Shown: in pieces, positions 47,790-56,154 of the stretch
How positions within the stretch are numbered: the stretch's first letter is position 1
Layout of the letters: each line of letters opens with the position of its first letter
Source: Pseudomonadota bacterium
Lineage (GTDB): Archaea > Thermoplasmatota > SW-10-69-26 > JACQPN01 > JAJPHT01
Direction: 5' to 3'
Length of the DNA: 64,000 bases
Assembly (NCBI GenBank): GCA_021325135.1
Contig: JAJPHT010000013.1
Location: forward strand, 99,815 to 163,814
The notes under the pieces: model-generated
What the model was told of the DNA's origin: nothing
The model's database searches: none
Seen by the model: the letters and a program-made list of their open reading frames with translations, nothing else
Program-made: the position numbers and the translations under genes

Positions 47790-48125
47790 GTGCCGAGCCT
47801 GCCTCGCGTCCTGCTTCATGCCGAAGGCGCCGCGGTCCTTGCCCTCTCCGTCTGGCTGTACGCGCGTGGCGGCGCGTCCTGGGGCCTCTTCGCCCTGCTG
47901 ATCCTCGCGCCCGACCTCTCGATGCTGGGCTACCTCGCGGGCCCGCGCGCCGGGGCAGCGACCTACGACCTGGCGCACGCCTACGTCTGGCCCATCGCCC
48001 TCTATGCGCTGGGGCAGGCTCCGCTGGCGCTCATCTGGGCCGCGCACATCGGCGCGGACCGCATGCTGGGCTTCGGCCTGAAGTACCCCACGGGGTTCTG
48101 CGACACGCACCTGGCGCGCGTGTGA
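47790..48125 (+). CDS. DUF4260-family membrane protein
   Basis: 111 residues from GTG 47790. LLHAEGAAVLALSVWLYARG, LLILAPDLSMLGYLAGPRAG and the end HIGADRMLGFGLKYPTGFCD then THL match the DUF4260 pattern, a small four-helix membrane family of unknown function. Four bases separate its stop from that of the convergent ferredoxin oxidoreductase gene. Confidence 0.85.
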   Translation: MPSLPRVLLHAEGAAVLALSVWLYARGGASWGLFALLILAPDLSMLGYLAGPRAGAATYDLAHAYVWPIALYALGQAPLALIWAAHIGADRMLGFGLKYPTGFCDTHLARV

Positions 48126-48129
48126 GGGC

Positions 48130-49020
48130 TCAGTAGAGGTCCGCCATCAGCGCGGTGCGCTGCTCGGCGGTGACGCCCAGCTTGCGCTTCACGGGGTTCC
48201 CGACCTGGTAGGCGCGCTCGCCCTCCTCGTAGGTGGGCTTCTGCGTCTGGTAGAAGATGCCCACGGGCACCTTGTCCTCGGGGCCCACGGTGGGCCACTC
48301 GATGGCGCGCTGCACCGCCGCGGAGAAGTCCTCCTTGTCGTGGCCCTTCTCCTGGAGGTTGTAGACGCGCTCGCGGAACCAGTCGTAGGTGTTGAGCTTG
48401 TTGTACGTGACGCAGGGGCTCTGCACGTCGATGAACGAGAAGCCCTTGTGCTCGACGCCCTTCTGGATGAGCTCCGCGAGCCCCTTGGCGTCGCCGGAGA
48501 AGCCGCGCGCGACGAACGAGGCGCCCGCCATGAGCGCGAGGCCCACGGGGTTGATCGGGTTCTCGATGTTGCCGAAGGGCGTGGACTTCGTCTTGTGGCC
48601 GATGAGCGAGGTGGGCGAGGTCTGGCCCGTGGTCAGGCCGTAGATCTCGTTGTTCATCACGACGTAGGTGATGTCGAGGTTGCGGCGCATGGCGTGGAGG
48701 AAGTGCCCGACGCCGATGCCGTACCCGTCTCCGTCGCCGCCGGTCGCGATGACGGTGAGGTCCGGGTTCGCGAGCTTGATGCCGGTGGCGACCGGGAGCG
48801 CGCGGCCGTGGAGCGAGTGGATGCCGTAGGCCTTGAGGAAGTGCGGCAGGTTGCTGCTGCACCCGATGCCGGAGACGACGGCGACGTCCTCGGGCTTCTT
48901 GCCCGCGCCGACGAGGGCGCGCGTGACGCCCGTGAGCACCGCGTAGTCGCCGCAGCCGGGGCACCAGGTGGGCTTCGTGTTGACCTTGTAGTCCGCGAGC
49001 TGGACCGTGATGGCAGACAT
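48130..49020 (-). CDS. korB: 2-oxoacid:ferredoxin oxidoreductase, beta subunit
   Basis: 296 residues. Thiamine diphosphate-binding half: PTWCPGCGDYAVLTGVTRAL (Cys20, Cys23), VSGIGCSSNLPHFLKAYG, and the TPP/Mg motif TVIATGGDGDGYGIG with VVMNNEIYGLTTGQTSPTS. With the alpha subunit it oxidises a 2-oxoacid plus CoA to acyl-CoA, CO2 and reduced ferredoxin, replacing the pyruvate or 2-oxoglutarate dehydrogenase complex. Translation is coupled: its ATG shares a base with the alpha subunit's TAA. Confidence 0.95.
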   Translation of the reverse strand: MSAITVQLADYKVNTKPTWCPGCGDYAVLTGVTRALVGAGKKPEDVAVVSGIGCSSNLPHFLKAYGIHSLHGRALPVATGIKLANPDLTVIATGGDGDGYGIGVGHFLHAMRRNLDITYVVMNNEIYGLTTGQTSPTSLIGHKTKSTPFGNIENPINPVGLALMAGASFVARGFSGDAKGLAELIQKGVEHKGFSFIDVQSPCVTYNKLNTYDWFRERVYNLQEKGHDKEDFSAAVQRAIEWPTVGPEDKVPVGIFYQTQKPTYEEGERAYQVGNPVKRKLGVTAEQRTALMADLY

Positions 49021-50795
49021 TAGTGGACCACCTCCTTCTTGGGGGCCATCTTGAGGACGGCGTGCACCTTGGCGACGATGTCCTCGGGCCAGAAGGGCTC
49101 GCCGTCGTACTTGTGGAGCGTGTCGGAGGGGAACCAGCCCGTCTCGGCGCGCAGGAGGCGCTCCAGCTGGCCGGTGTAGTTGCCCTCGATCATGAGGGTG
49201 AAACGCTCCTTCTGGAGCATCTCCTTGAGCTTGCCCCAGTCCAGGGGGTAGAGGTCGGTGAACTCGATGCTGGCGACCTCGACGCCCTCCTTCTTGAGCG
49301 TCGCCATGGCCTCGCGCACGGCGCCGTGGGTGGAACCCCAGGAGACGAGCGTGACCGGGGCGTTGGCGGGGCCCACGCGCTCGGGCATGTGGAGGTCCTT
49401 CTTCGCGCCTTCGAGCTTGTGCATGCGCTTGTCCATCTGCTTCTTGCGCACCTCGATGGCGTCGGGCAGGCCCGCTCGCACGTCGGAGACGAGGGTGCTG
49501 TCCTCGTCGTGCTCGTCGGAGCCGGCGATGAAGGCGCCGTTGGCGGTGCCGGGGATGATGCGGGGGCTCACGCCGCTGGGGGTGAGCTTGTAGCGCAGGC
49601 CGGGGCCGTTGCCGTCCCACCAGACGCCGCGCTCCAGCGTGGCGCGCTCCATGGGGAACTCTTCGCTCGTCTCGAAGTGCTCGGAGAGGAGCAGGTCGCT
49701 GAGCACGAGCACGGGCGTCTGCCACTTCTCCGCGAGGTTGAGCGCGCGGATGGTGGCCTCGTAGGCCTCGGGCACGGTGCGCGGCGCGATCACGATGCGG
49801 GGGTAGTCGCCCTGGCCCGCGCCCATGACCATGTTGAGGTCGCCCTGCTCGGTCTTGGTGGGCAGGCCCGTGGAGGGGCCGCTCCTCTGGGAGACCATGA
49901 CGACGAGGGGCGTCTCGGTGATGCCCGCCATGCCCATGGCCTCCACCATGAGGGCGAAGCCGCCGCCGGAGGTGGCGCACATGGCGCGCGTGCCGGCGTA
50001 GCCCGCGCCGATGGCCATGTTGATGACCGCGATCTCGTCCTCGCACTGCTTGACGACGATGCCCATGTCGGGGCCGTGATCCGCGAGGAACTGGCCCACG
50101 CTGGTGGCGGGCGTCATGGGGTAGAAGGAGTAGAAGTGGCAGCCGCCCGCCATGGCGCCCAGGGCGATGGCCTGGTTGCCGGTGAGGAAGATGCGCTTCT
50201 TGTCGGCGTAGGGAAGCCCGAAGTCCATGGGGCCCCACTTCTCGGTGGCGTAGTTGATGCCCGCCTGCGCGGCCTTGAGGTTCGCGTCGACGACGTCCGC
50301 CTTCTTGTGGCCGAACTGGTCCTCCAGGACGCTCTTGAACTTCTCCACGGGCGCCTTGATGAAGGACATGGCAGCGCCCACCGCGACGGTGTTGGCCATG
50401 ATGGGGTTCGGGCTGAACTCCTTGGCCAGCTCGTAGAGCGGCATGGGGCAGAGGATGACGCCCTTGGGCACGTCGGCCTCGGTGACCTTGACCTTGGAGG
50501 GGTCGAAGATGATGCGTCCGCCCGCCGTGAGCAGGGGCGCGTGGACGTCGACGGTCTGCTTGTTGAGCGCGATGAGGATGTCCGCGTGCTGGCCCACGTA
50601 GAGGACGGGGTCCTTGCCGCCGCGGATCTGGAACCAGACGTGGCCGCCGCGGATGACGGACTGGTAGGAGTTGTAGGCGTAGACGTGCTGCCCGGAGCGG
50701 GAGAGCGTCTTGCCGAAGATCTCGCCGGTCGACGCGACGCCGTCGCCGGCCGCGCCGCCGATGCGGATGCTCACTTCGGTGCGGACCATGGACAT
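49020..50795 (-). CDS. korA: 2-oxoacid:ferredoxin oxidoreductase, alpha subunit (gamma-alpha fusion)
   Basis: 591 residues. The N-terminal 190 residues are the gamma domain (VSIRIGGAAGDGVASTGEIF, PVLYVGQHADILIALNKQTV), fused to the alpha domain with FYSFYPMTPATSVGQFLADH (about 223-242), the YPMTPxT motif that binds 2-oxoacid, and a C-terminal domain (VTLVSWGSTHGAVREAM). This two-subunit type is typical of aerobic archaea. GGTGA, seven bases before the ATG, is a weak ribosome-binding site; an AGTTTAAGGG box lies at 50836-50845. Confidence 0.95.
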   Translation of the reverse strand: MSMVRTEVSIRIGGAAGDGVASTGEIFGKTLSRSGQHVYAYNSYQSVIRGGHVWFQIRGGKDPVLYVGQHADILIALNKQTVDVHAPLLTAGGRIIFDPSKVKVTEADVPKGVILCPMPLYELAKEFSPNPIMANTVAVGAAMSFIKAPVEKFKSVLEDQFGHKKADVVDANLKAAQAGINYATEKWGPMDFGLPYADKKRIFLTGNQAIALGAMAGGCHFYSFYPMTPATSVGQFLADHGPDMGIVVKQCEDEIAVINMAIGAGYAGTRAMCATSGGGFALMVEAMGMAGITETPLVVMVSQRSGPSTGLPTKTEQGDLNMVMGAGQGDYPRIVIAPRTVPEAYEATIRALNLAEKWQTPVLVLSDLLLSEHFETSEEFPMERATLERGVWWDGNGPGLRYKLTPSGVSPRIIPGTANGAFIAGSDEHDEDSTLVSDVRAGLPDAIEVRKKQMDKRMHKLEGAKKDLHMPERVGPANAPVTLVSWGSTHGAVREAMATLKKEGVEVASIEFTDLYPLDWGKLKEMLQKERFTLMIEGNYTGQLERLLRAETGWFPSDTLHKYDGEPFWPEDIVAKVHAVLKMAPKKEVVH

Positions 50796-50939
50796 TCACC
50801 GGGTTTCGGGATTGAGGCGACAGACCCTGGTTTCCAGTTTAAGGGTTTGGGCCGGCGCGCCTCTGGAGAAGGCCCCTTGCGCGGCCCATCGAGGGGTGGG
50901 CCAGAGGTGGAATCGCGCAGCCCCCGCCTGCCCCGCTCC

Positions 50940-51302
50940 ATGCCCGACGAGGATGCCCCCGGCGGCGCGCGCGCCACGACCGCGACGGCCCCGCTCCCCC
51001 CCTCCGCGCAGGCCGCGATGGAGGCGGAGCCCCTGGCCCCGCCCGAGCGCCCGCCCTACGACGTGGTCCCGCCCGACGACCTGGTGGGCCTGCGCGCCGT
51101 GCGCGTGATGCTGGCCGACCTCCCCTTCCCGGCGACCCTGCGGCAGCTCGTGGAGCGCGTGGGCGCGTGGCGCGTCCCCATCACGGGCGTCCACTTCCAC
51201 CCCATGCGGCAGTTCCTGGAGGGCATGCCCAACCGGAAGTACCGGAGCCCGAGGGCCGTGCTGCGGGCCATGGCGCGGGCGCACCCGGACCTGCGGCCCT
51301 GA
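50940..51302 (+). CDS. DUF2795-like protein
   Basis: 120 residues from ATG 50940. After an Ala/Pro-rich head, the end (VMLADLPFPATLRQLVERVG, FHPMRQFLEGMPNRKYRSPR, AVLRAMA) fits the DUF2795 pattern: LxxxxFPATxxxLV...LxxLPxRxYxSPxxVxxA. Function unknown. Its TGA abuts the stop of the convergent coiled-coil gene as TGATCA. Confidence 0.75.
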   Translation: MPDEDAPGGARATTATAPLPPSAQAAMEAEPLAPPERPPYDVVPPDDLVGLRAVRVMLADLPFPATLRQLVERVGAWRVPITGVHFHPMRQFLEGMPNRKYRSPRAVLRAMARAHPDLRP

Positions 51303-51695
51303 TCAGCCCGTGGCGCTGGAGGCCCCGCCGCTGCGCCCCGCGTTGACGCGCGCCTCGGCGATGGCCCGCTTGGCGGCGCGGACGGCATGCTCGGCCGCCT
51401 CGATGGAAAGGTGCGCGTGGTCGAGGACCTCGACCAGCTCGACGCGGCCCGTCGCAGCCATGTCGTCGATGGCGAAGGAGGCCTGCGCGGCGTCGAGGGA
51501 GGCCTTGGACGCGGCGAAGGTGTGCTCGGCGGAGTGGTGCGCCTCAAGCGCGCGGGCGAGGTTCGCGGCCTCGGAGGCCAGCGAGGTCGCGCAGTGCGAC
51601 AGCTCCCGCGCGGCGCGGACCGCCTTCCGGGCAAGCTCGTCGTCGCCGTGCACGCCTCCCGGAGCCGAGCCTGGTCGGTTGAAGTTTTGGTCCAT
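51303..51695 (-). CDS. Helical protein, coiled-coil
   Basis: 130 residues from ATG 51695: MDQNFNRPGSAPGGVHGDDE then long Ala-rich helices (VRAARELSHCATSLASEAAN, AASKASLDAAQASFAIDDMA, EAAEHAVRAAKRAIAEARVN). Looks like a four-helix or coiled-coil bundle. The start comes one base after the stop of the gene before it. One of a group of three co-directional helical genes. Confidence 0.6.
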   Translation of the reverse strand: MDQNFNRPGSAPGGVHGDDELARKAVRAARELSHCATSLASEAANLARALEAHHSAEHTFAASKASLDAAQASFAIDDMAATGRVELVEVLDHAHLSIEAAEHAVRAAKRAIAEARVNAGRSGGASSATG

Positions 51696-51696
51696 G

Positions 51697-51945
51697 TCAA
51701 CGTCTCCTTCGGCGCCTCTCCTCGATCCGCTGCTTCGCCGCGGCAAGCTCCCGCTCGGCCTCCTCCAGCGCCCGCCGCGCCGCCTCCACGTCCAGCGTGC
51801 CCCCGCGCATCGCGGCGCGCAGGCGGTCCAGGGCGGCTTCGAGGCGGCGCGTCGCCTGGTCGAGGCCCCGTTCGTCCTCGGGCGAGCCTTCGCGACTCAA
51901 GGCGCTCCTCCGGGCCGCGCCAGCGGCCGATGCCAGATCAGCCAC
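51697..51945 (-). CDS. Small coiled-coil protein
   Basis: 82 residues from GTG 51945. Last two thirds are a continuous charged helix (DQATRRLEAALDRLRAAMRG, LDVEAARRALEEAERELAAA) with a poly-Arg end (KQRIEERRRRRR). It shares the pattern AAMRxGxxDxxxxxxxAExxLxxA with the next gene, so the two look like paralogues. Confidence 0.6.
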   Translation of the reverse strand: MADLASAAGAARRSALSREGSPEDERGLDQATRRLEAALDRLRAAMRGGTLDVEAARRALEEAERELAAAKQRIEERRRRRR

Positions 51946-51991
51946 TGATCATGAAAATGGTGAGCGGCGGGCACGCTGGGGCCGCCGAAGC

Positions 51992-52189
51992 CTACGAGCG
52001 CGCTTCACGGTTCCGCTGCCGCGCGCGCTCCAGGGCTTCCTGCGCGCGCAGGAGGGCCGCCTCCGCGCGCTCGATCCGACGGGCGAGGTCGGGCGAGCCT
52101 TCGCGCATGGCGGCGAGGAGCGAGGCGCACGCCTGGTCGAACGCCAGGAGCGCCTCGCGAAGCTCCTCTTCGGCCGGCGCGATGTCCAT
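51992..52189 (-). CDS. Small coiled-coil protein
   Basis: 65 residues: MDIAPAEEELREALLAFDQA, then LLAAMREGSPDLARRIERAE and AALLRAQEALERARQRNREA. The central AAMREGSPDLARRIERAEAAL matches the neighbour's AAMRGGTLDVEAARRALEEAE in position and kind. Function unknown. Confidence 0.6.
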   Translation of the reverse strand: MDIAPAEEELREALLAFDQACASLLAAMREGSPDLARRIERAEAALLRAQEALERARQRNREARS

Positions 52190-52265
52190 GGCCCGCTTGC
52201 TCCGCCCGCACCCGATGAAAACCTTGCGCGTGCGGTGGTGCGCCAGGGAGGCGAGCCGTCGCCTG

Positions 52266-53030
52266 CTAGGCCAGCGCGTTCAGGAGGCTCCGCAGCGCGT
52301 CGGAGGCGGAGGCCGAGTGCGGGCCCGCGAGGGACGGGATGGGCGCGAGGCGGAAGCGGAACGGGGGCCGCGTCGGGGCCTCCGCGCGGGGCTGGCGCAG
52401 CAGCGGCGTCCCGGGGGGCCACCGCTCCAGCCAGGCGGCCTCGGGGGAGCGCGCGAGGTCGAGGAGGTCGCGCTGCCCGATGGCCTGCCCCAGCGTCGCC
52501 AGGGCGTCGGGACCTACCGCGATGACGGCCTGCGGGCGCAGGAGGGCGAGGAGACCCAGCACGTGCTTCGCCGCCTCCTCGCGCACGGCGGGCGCGGGCT
52601 CCGCGTCGAAGGGAATCGCGTGCCCGAGGTGCGCGACGCCGAAGAGGGCGGGCAGGGGGGCGTCCCCGGCGGCGCGCCAGAACGCCGCGCCCGCGGGGCT
52701 CGCCGCGTCGCCCGCGACGACGTCGAGCCCCAGCCGCTCGCGCGCCTCCCGCGGGCCCGTGAACGGGATGCCCGTGAGGCGCGAGCCCTCGTCGGGCGCG
52801 CCTGCGAGGACGAGGACGCCCGCGCGCGTCAGGCCGCGGGCGTAGAGCTGGAGGTGGTCGTGGAGCGCGGGCCACTGGTCCGCGACGCTGGTCCGGAGGC
52901 GCTTCCCCTCGCGCGCCAGCGACTCTGCGAGACGCGCCTCGGCGGGGAAGAGGGCGCGGTACGCGAGGAGCAGGTCCTCCACGACGTCCGCCTCCTGCGC
53001 GACCAGGTCCACGCCCACGCCGCCGGGCAC
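52266..53030 (-). CDS. Uracil-DNA glycosylase superfamily-like protein
   Basis: 254 residues from GTG 53030; GTG 53018 fits a leaderless start better, 28 bases after TTATC at 53044-53048. GVLVLAGAPDEGSRLTGIPF then TGPREARERLGLDV matches the first UDG motif (GExPGxxExxTGxPFVG), LLRPQAVIAVGPDALATLGQ the region before the second, and IPSLAGPHSA the place of the usual HPS motif, here changed. DNA base-excision repair is likely but catalytic residues are not certain. Confidence 0.65.
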   Translation of the reverse strand: MPGGVGVDLVAQEADVVEDLLLAYRALFPAEARLAESLAREGKRLRTSVADQWPALHDHLQLYARGLTRAGVLVLAGAPDEGSRLTGIPFTGPREARERLGLDVVAGDAASPAGAAFWRAAGDAPLPALFGVAHLGHAIPFDAEPAPAVREEAAKHVLGLLALLRPQAVIAVGPDALATLGQAIGQRDLLDLARSPEAAWLERWPPGTPLLRQPRAEAPTRPPFRFRLAPIPSLAGPHSASASDALRSLLNALA

Positions 53031-53100
53031 GTCCAGGCCTCACGATAACGCTTCTCATTCGGACGCGCTTCTGCGCTCCATATGCTCTCGCGAAGGACGC

Positions 53101-53241
53101 TCACTTCTGGCGTCTGCGCTGCGCGAGCGCCTTGAACTCCGCGGGCCGCCCGCAGCGCGGGCACCACGGGTTCGCGTGCGCGTCCAGCGTGGGCTCGGTG
53201 CCCTCCCAGCCGCAGCCCAGGCAGACGAAGTCGAAGGGCAT
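53101..53241 (-). CDS. Small zinc-ribbon protein
   Basis: 46 residues: MPFDFVCLGCGWEGTEPTLD, then WCPRCGRPAEFKAL and a basic tail (AQRRRQK). Two CxxC knuckles 19 residues apart give a rubredoxin-like zinc ribbon. It precedes the UDG-like gene by about 70 bases on the same strand. Confidence 0.65.
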   Translation of the reverse strand: MPFDFVCLGCGWEGTEPTLDAHANPWCPRCGRPAEFKALAQRRRQK

Positions 53242-53324
53242 GCGATCGGCAGCGCGTCCCGGACCATGAAGCCGCGCGACGGGGCGGAAGAGCCAAGCGG
53301 CATCGGGCGGGTGAAGGGGCCAGC

Positions 53325-53615
53325 ATGCCCCTGCGATCGCGGCTCCAGGACAGGCGGGAGGACCTCCTGCGTCTCGCCCGACGGCACGGCGTGGCGACGA
53401 TCCGCCTCTTCGGATCGGCGGCGCGAGGGGAGGACACCGCCGAGAGCGACCTCGACCTCCTCGTGAAGATGGAGCCGGGGCGAAGCCTCCTGGACCTCAT
53501 CGAGTTCGAGCAGGACTGCGAGGACCTCCTCGGCGTGCCGGTGGACGTCCTCACCGAGGGCAGCCTGCACCCGCTCCTGCGCGACACCGTCCTCTCGGAG
53601 GCTGTGCCCGTCTGA
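53325..53615 (+). CDS. mntA: MNT-domain nucleotidyltransferase (MntA-type antitoxin)
   Basis: 96 residues. Minimal nucleotidyltransferase motif IRLFGSAARGEDTAESDLDL (GSx10DxD, Gly30-Ser31, Asp42 and Asp44) with a third Asp in GVPVDVL (Asp74). In HEPN/MNT pairs this protein transfers AMP to a tyrosine of the HEPN toxin and so blocks it. It is followed without a gap by the HEPN gene. Confidence 0.92.
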   Translation: MPLRSRLQDRREDLLRLARRHGVATIRLFGSAARGEDTAESDLDLLVKMEPGRSLLDLIEFEQDCEDLLGVPVDVLTEGSLHPLLRDTVLSEAVPV

Positions 53616-53956
53616 AGCCCGAGAGCGAAGACCGGGACCGGGTCTATCTGGCGGACATGCTCGCGGCTGCGCTGGCCGCCCTCGATTATGCGCAGGGCGA
53701 CCGGGAGGCGTTCCACGAGGACAAGATGCGGCGCGACGCCATCCTGCGGAATCTGGAGATTCTCGGGGAGGCCGCGAAGCGCGTCTCATCTGCCACCAAG
53801 CTCGCCCATCCGCACGTCCCCCGGCGGGCGATCGCGGGGATGCGGGACAAGCTCATCCACGACTACGGCAACGTCGATGCCGACCTCGTCTGGCGGATCA
53901 TCGAGGACCGGCTTCCCGGTCTTGTGGCCAGCTTGAGGGCCATGACTTCGGCGTGA
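53612..53956 (+). CDS. hepT: HEPN-domain (DUF86/HepT-like) toxin
   Basis: 114 residues if begun at CTG 53612, 99 from the first ATG, 53657. The catalytic RNase motif RDKLIHDYG (R-x4-H-x-Y) is at 78-85; the tyrosine is the one modified by MntA. Residues before ATG 53657 (KPESEDRDRVYLAD) match the usual start of the family, and no ATG, GTG or TTG precedes them in frame. A CTG overlapping the mntA stop as CTGA is therefore the likely start, replacing the common ATGA overlap. Confidence 0.88.
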   Translation: MKPESEDRDRVYLADMLAAALAALDYAQGDREAFHEDKMRRDAILRNLEILGEAAKRVSSATKLAHPHVPRRAIAGMRDKLIHDYGNVDADLVWRIIEDRLPGLVASLRAMTSA

Positions 53957-54012
53957 CCCGCGTCCCGCCATCAACGTTCGGTTCATGTGCCCGCCCCTCG
54001 TTGGCCTCCCCG

Positions 54013-55368
54013 ATGGCGGACGAGCGCTCCCTCAAGCCGACGCTGGGCCTCCTGAGCGCCACGCTGCTCATCGTGGGCTCCTCCATCGGGAGCGGCATCT
54101 TCCGGCTGCCCAGCAGCATGGCCGCGCAGGTGGGGACCCCCTGGCTCCTCGTGGGCGTGTGGGTGCTCTGCGGCCTGCTCTCGCTGGCGGGCGCGCTGAC
54201 CTTTGCGGAGATGGGCGCCATGTTCCCGCGCGCGGGCGGGCAGTACGTCTTCCTGCGGCAGGCCTACGGCGACCGCGTGGCGTTCCTCTACGGGTGGACC
54301 TTCTTCTGGGTGATCCAGACGGGCATCATCGCGGCGGTGGCGACGGCGTTCGCGGGCTTCTTCGCCGTGCTCGTGCCGCTCTCGGGCCTCCAGGTGAAGC
54401 TCGTCGCCATGGGCGTCATCGCCCTGCTCTCGGCGGTCAACTACGTGGGCGTGAAGTACGGCGGCCTCGTGAGCAACGTGTTCACGGGCCTCAAGCTCAT
54501 CGCCCTCGCGGCGCTGGTCGTGGCGGGCTTCGTCCTCGTGAAGGGCGCGGGCAACTACGCGATGCCCGTGGTGAGCCCGAGCACGCCCAACGTCGTGGGC
54601 GCGGTGGGCCTCGCCATGGCGGCGGCGTTCTTCGCCTACGACGGCTGGAACCAGAGCGCGTTCGTCGCCTCGGAGATCAAGGAGCCGCAGCGCAACGTGC
54701 CCCTCTCCATGCTCCTGGGCACGCTGGGCGTGATGCTGGTCTACGTGCTGGCGAACCTGGTGTACGTCCACGTGCTCCCGTTCGACCAGGTGAGCCACAC
54801 GGCGACGCTGGCCTCCGACGTGGCGAAGGTCCTCTTCGGGCCCGTGGGCGCGACGCTCATCACCATCGCCGTCCTCGTCTCCACCTTCGGCACCGTGAAC
54901 GCCTACGTGCTCTCGGGGCCGCGCGTCTACTACGCCATGGCGAAGGATGGGCTCTCGTACCCGGGCCTCGCGGGCGTGAGCAGGCGCTTCTCGACGCCCG
55001 ACTTCGCCATCCTCGTGCAGGCCGAGTGGGCGATGCTCCTCGTGCTCACGGGGAGCTACGACTCGCTGGTGAACTTCAGCGTGCTGGGCATCTGGCTCTT
55101 CTACGGCGTCGCGGGCGTGGGGCTCTTCCTGCTGCGGCGCAGGATGCCCCACGCGGAGCGGCCCTACCGGACGACGCTCTACCCCGTGGTGCCCATCCTG
55201 TTCATCGCGACGAGCCTCTTCATCGTCGTGAACGGCCTGCTCAACGACACGCGCAACGCGCTCATCGGCCTCGGCCTCATCCTCACGGGCGTCCCCGCGC
55301 TGGCGTTCCTGGAGTGGCGCAAGCGGAGGGCCGCGAGCGTCGGCGTCGAGGAGCCCGCCTCAGCGTAG
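54013..55368 (+). CDS. APC-family amino acid permease
   Basis: 451 residues from ATG 54013 with 12 membrane helices. The first helix has the APC signature LLSATLLIVGSSIGSGIFRL (GSGIF), then LAGALTFAEMGAMFPRAGGQ and AFFAYDGWNQSAFVASEIKE. This fits the LAT/serine-threonine exchanger branch (SteT-like). Substrate not evident. Confidence 0.92.
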   Translation: MADERSLKPTLGLLSATLLIVGSSIGSGIFRLPSSMAAQVGTPWLLVGVWVLCGLLSLAGALTFAEMGAMFPRAGGQYVFLRQAYGDRVAFLYGWTFFWVIQTGIIAAVATAFAGFFAVLVPLSGLQVKLVAMGVIALLSAVNYVGVKYGGLVSNVFTGLKLIALAALVVAGFVLVKGAGNYAMPVVSPSTPNVVGAVGLAMAAAFFAYDGWNQSAFVASEIKEPQRNVPLSMLLGTLGVMLVYVLANLVYVHVLPFDQVSHTATLASDVAKVLFGPVGATLITIAVLVSTFGTVNAYVLSGPRVYYAMAKDGLSYPGLAGVSRRFSTPDFAILVQAEWAMLLVLTGSYDSLVNFSVLGIWLFYGVAGVGLFLLRRRMPHAERPYRTTLYPVVPILFIATSLFIVVNGLLNDTRNALIGLGLILTGVPALAFLEWRKRRAASVGVEEPASA

Positions 55369-56154
55369 CAGGAGGACGCTCGTCGCCACGTGGCGCGCCA
55401 CGTCCTCGGTGAAGCTGTGCCCCAGCACGAGGCGGTGGAGAAGCCCCACGGGCCGCGCGCGGGCGACGACGAGCCAGTAGCGGCCCGAGTTCGCCTCGTC
55501 GAGGATCTCGCTCTCCACGAGCCCCTCGCGGAAGCGCGCCTCCACCTCGACGCCGCGCTGCCGGAGCGCCTCCGCGTTGCGCTGGATCGCCGGGTCCTCC
55601 AACGTGGCCTGCGCGGCCTGCCCCGCGCTCGCCTGGAAGTGCCCCATGCCGAAGACCTGCTCGTCCTCCGCGGGCCGCACGTGGACGAGGGTCACGGGCG
55701 AGCCGACGGCCTTGGCCAAGGTGGCCGTGACGTCCAGCATCCTTGGGCTGGGGCGCCCGCCGGCCAGGAGGATGCGGCGGCCCACGGGCGAGGCGTCGCC
55801 GCGCAGCGCCAGCACGGGCCGGTCGCACGACTCGACGACCTTCTCGACGGTGTCGCCGAACACGCGGCGCAGGAGGCCCGGGTGGCGGTCGTGCGCGCGC
55901 ACGACGACGAGGTCGGCCTTCTCGCCGCGCGCCCGCTCCAGGATCGCCTTCGCGGGGTCGCCCGAGGCCATGACCAGCGTCACGCTGGCGCCCGCCTCGC
56001 GCAGGCGCTCAAGCGCCTCCTGCACGGCGGGGGGCGGGGCAGCCGCGTCGCCCACGTGGAGGAGCGTGACGTCGCCCCCGGCGGCGAGGCGGCCGACGGC
56101 GTCCAGCGTGGCGGGGGCGTAGGGCTTGGAGGAGACGGCGACGAGGAGCTTCAC
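55360..56154 (-). CDS. Universal stress protein with two UspA domains
   Basis: 264 residues from GTG 56154. First domain: MKLLVAVSSKPYAPATLDAV, ADLVVVRAHDRHPGLLRRVF then GDTVEKVVESCDRPVLAL (nucleotide-binding G-x2-x9-S/T pattern altered). Second: RRILLAGGRPSPRMLDVTAT to YWLVVARARPVGLLHRLVLG and SFTEDVARHVATSVLLLR. The start overlaps the TSUP transporter stop by four bases (GTGA), so the two are coupled. Confidence 0.85.
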   Translation of the reverse strand: MKLLVAVSSKPYAPATLDAVGRLAAGGDVTLLHVGDAAAPPPAVQEALERLREAGASVTLVMASGDPAKAILERARGEKADLVVVRAHDRHPGLLRRVFGDTVEKVVESCDRPVLALRGDASPVGRRILLAGGRPSPRMLDVTATLAKAVGSPVTLVHVRPAEDEQVFGMGHFQASAGQAAQATLEDPAIQRNAEALRQRGVEVEARFREGLVESEILDEANSGRYWLVVARARPVGLLHRLVLGHSFTEDVARHVATSVLLLR

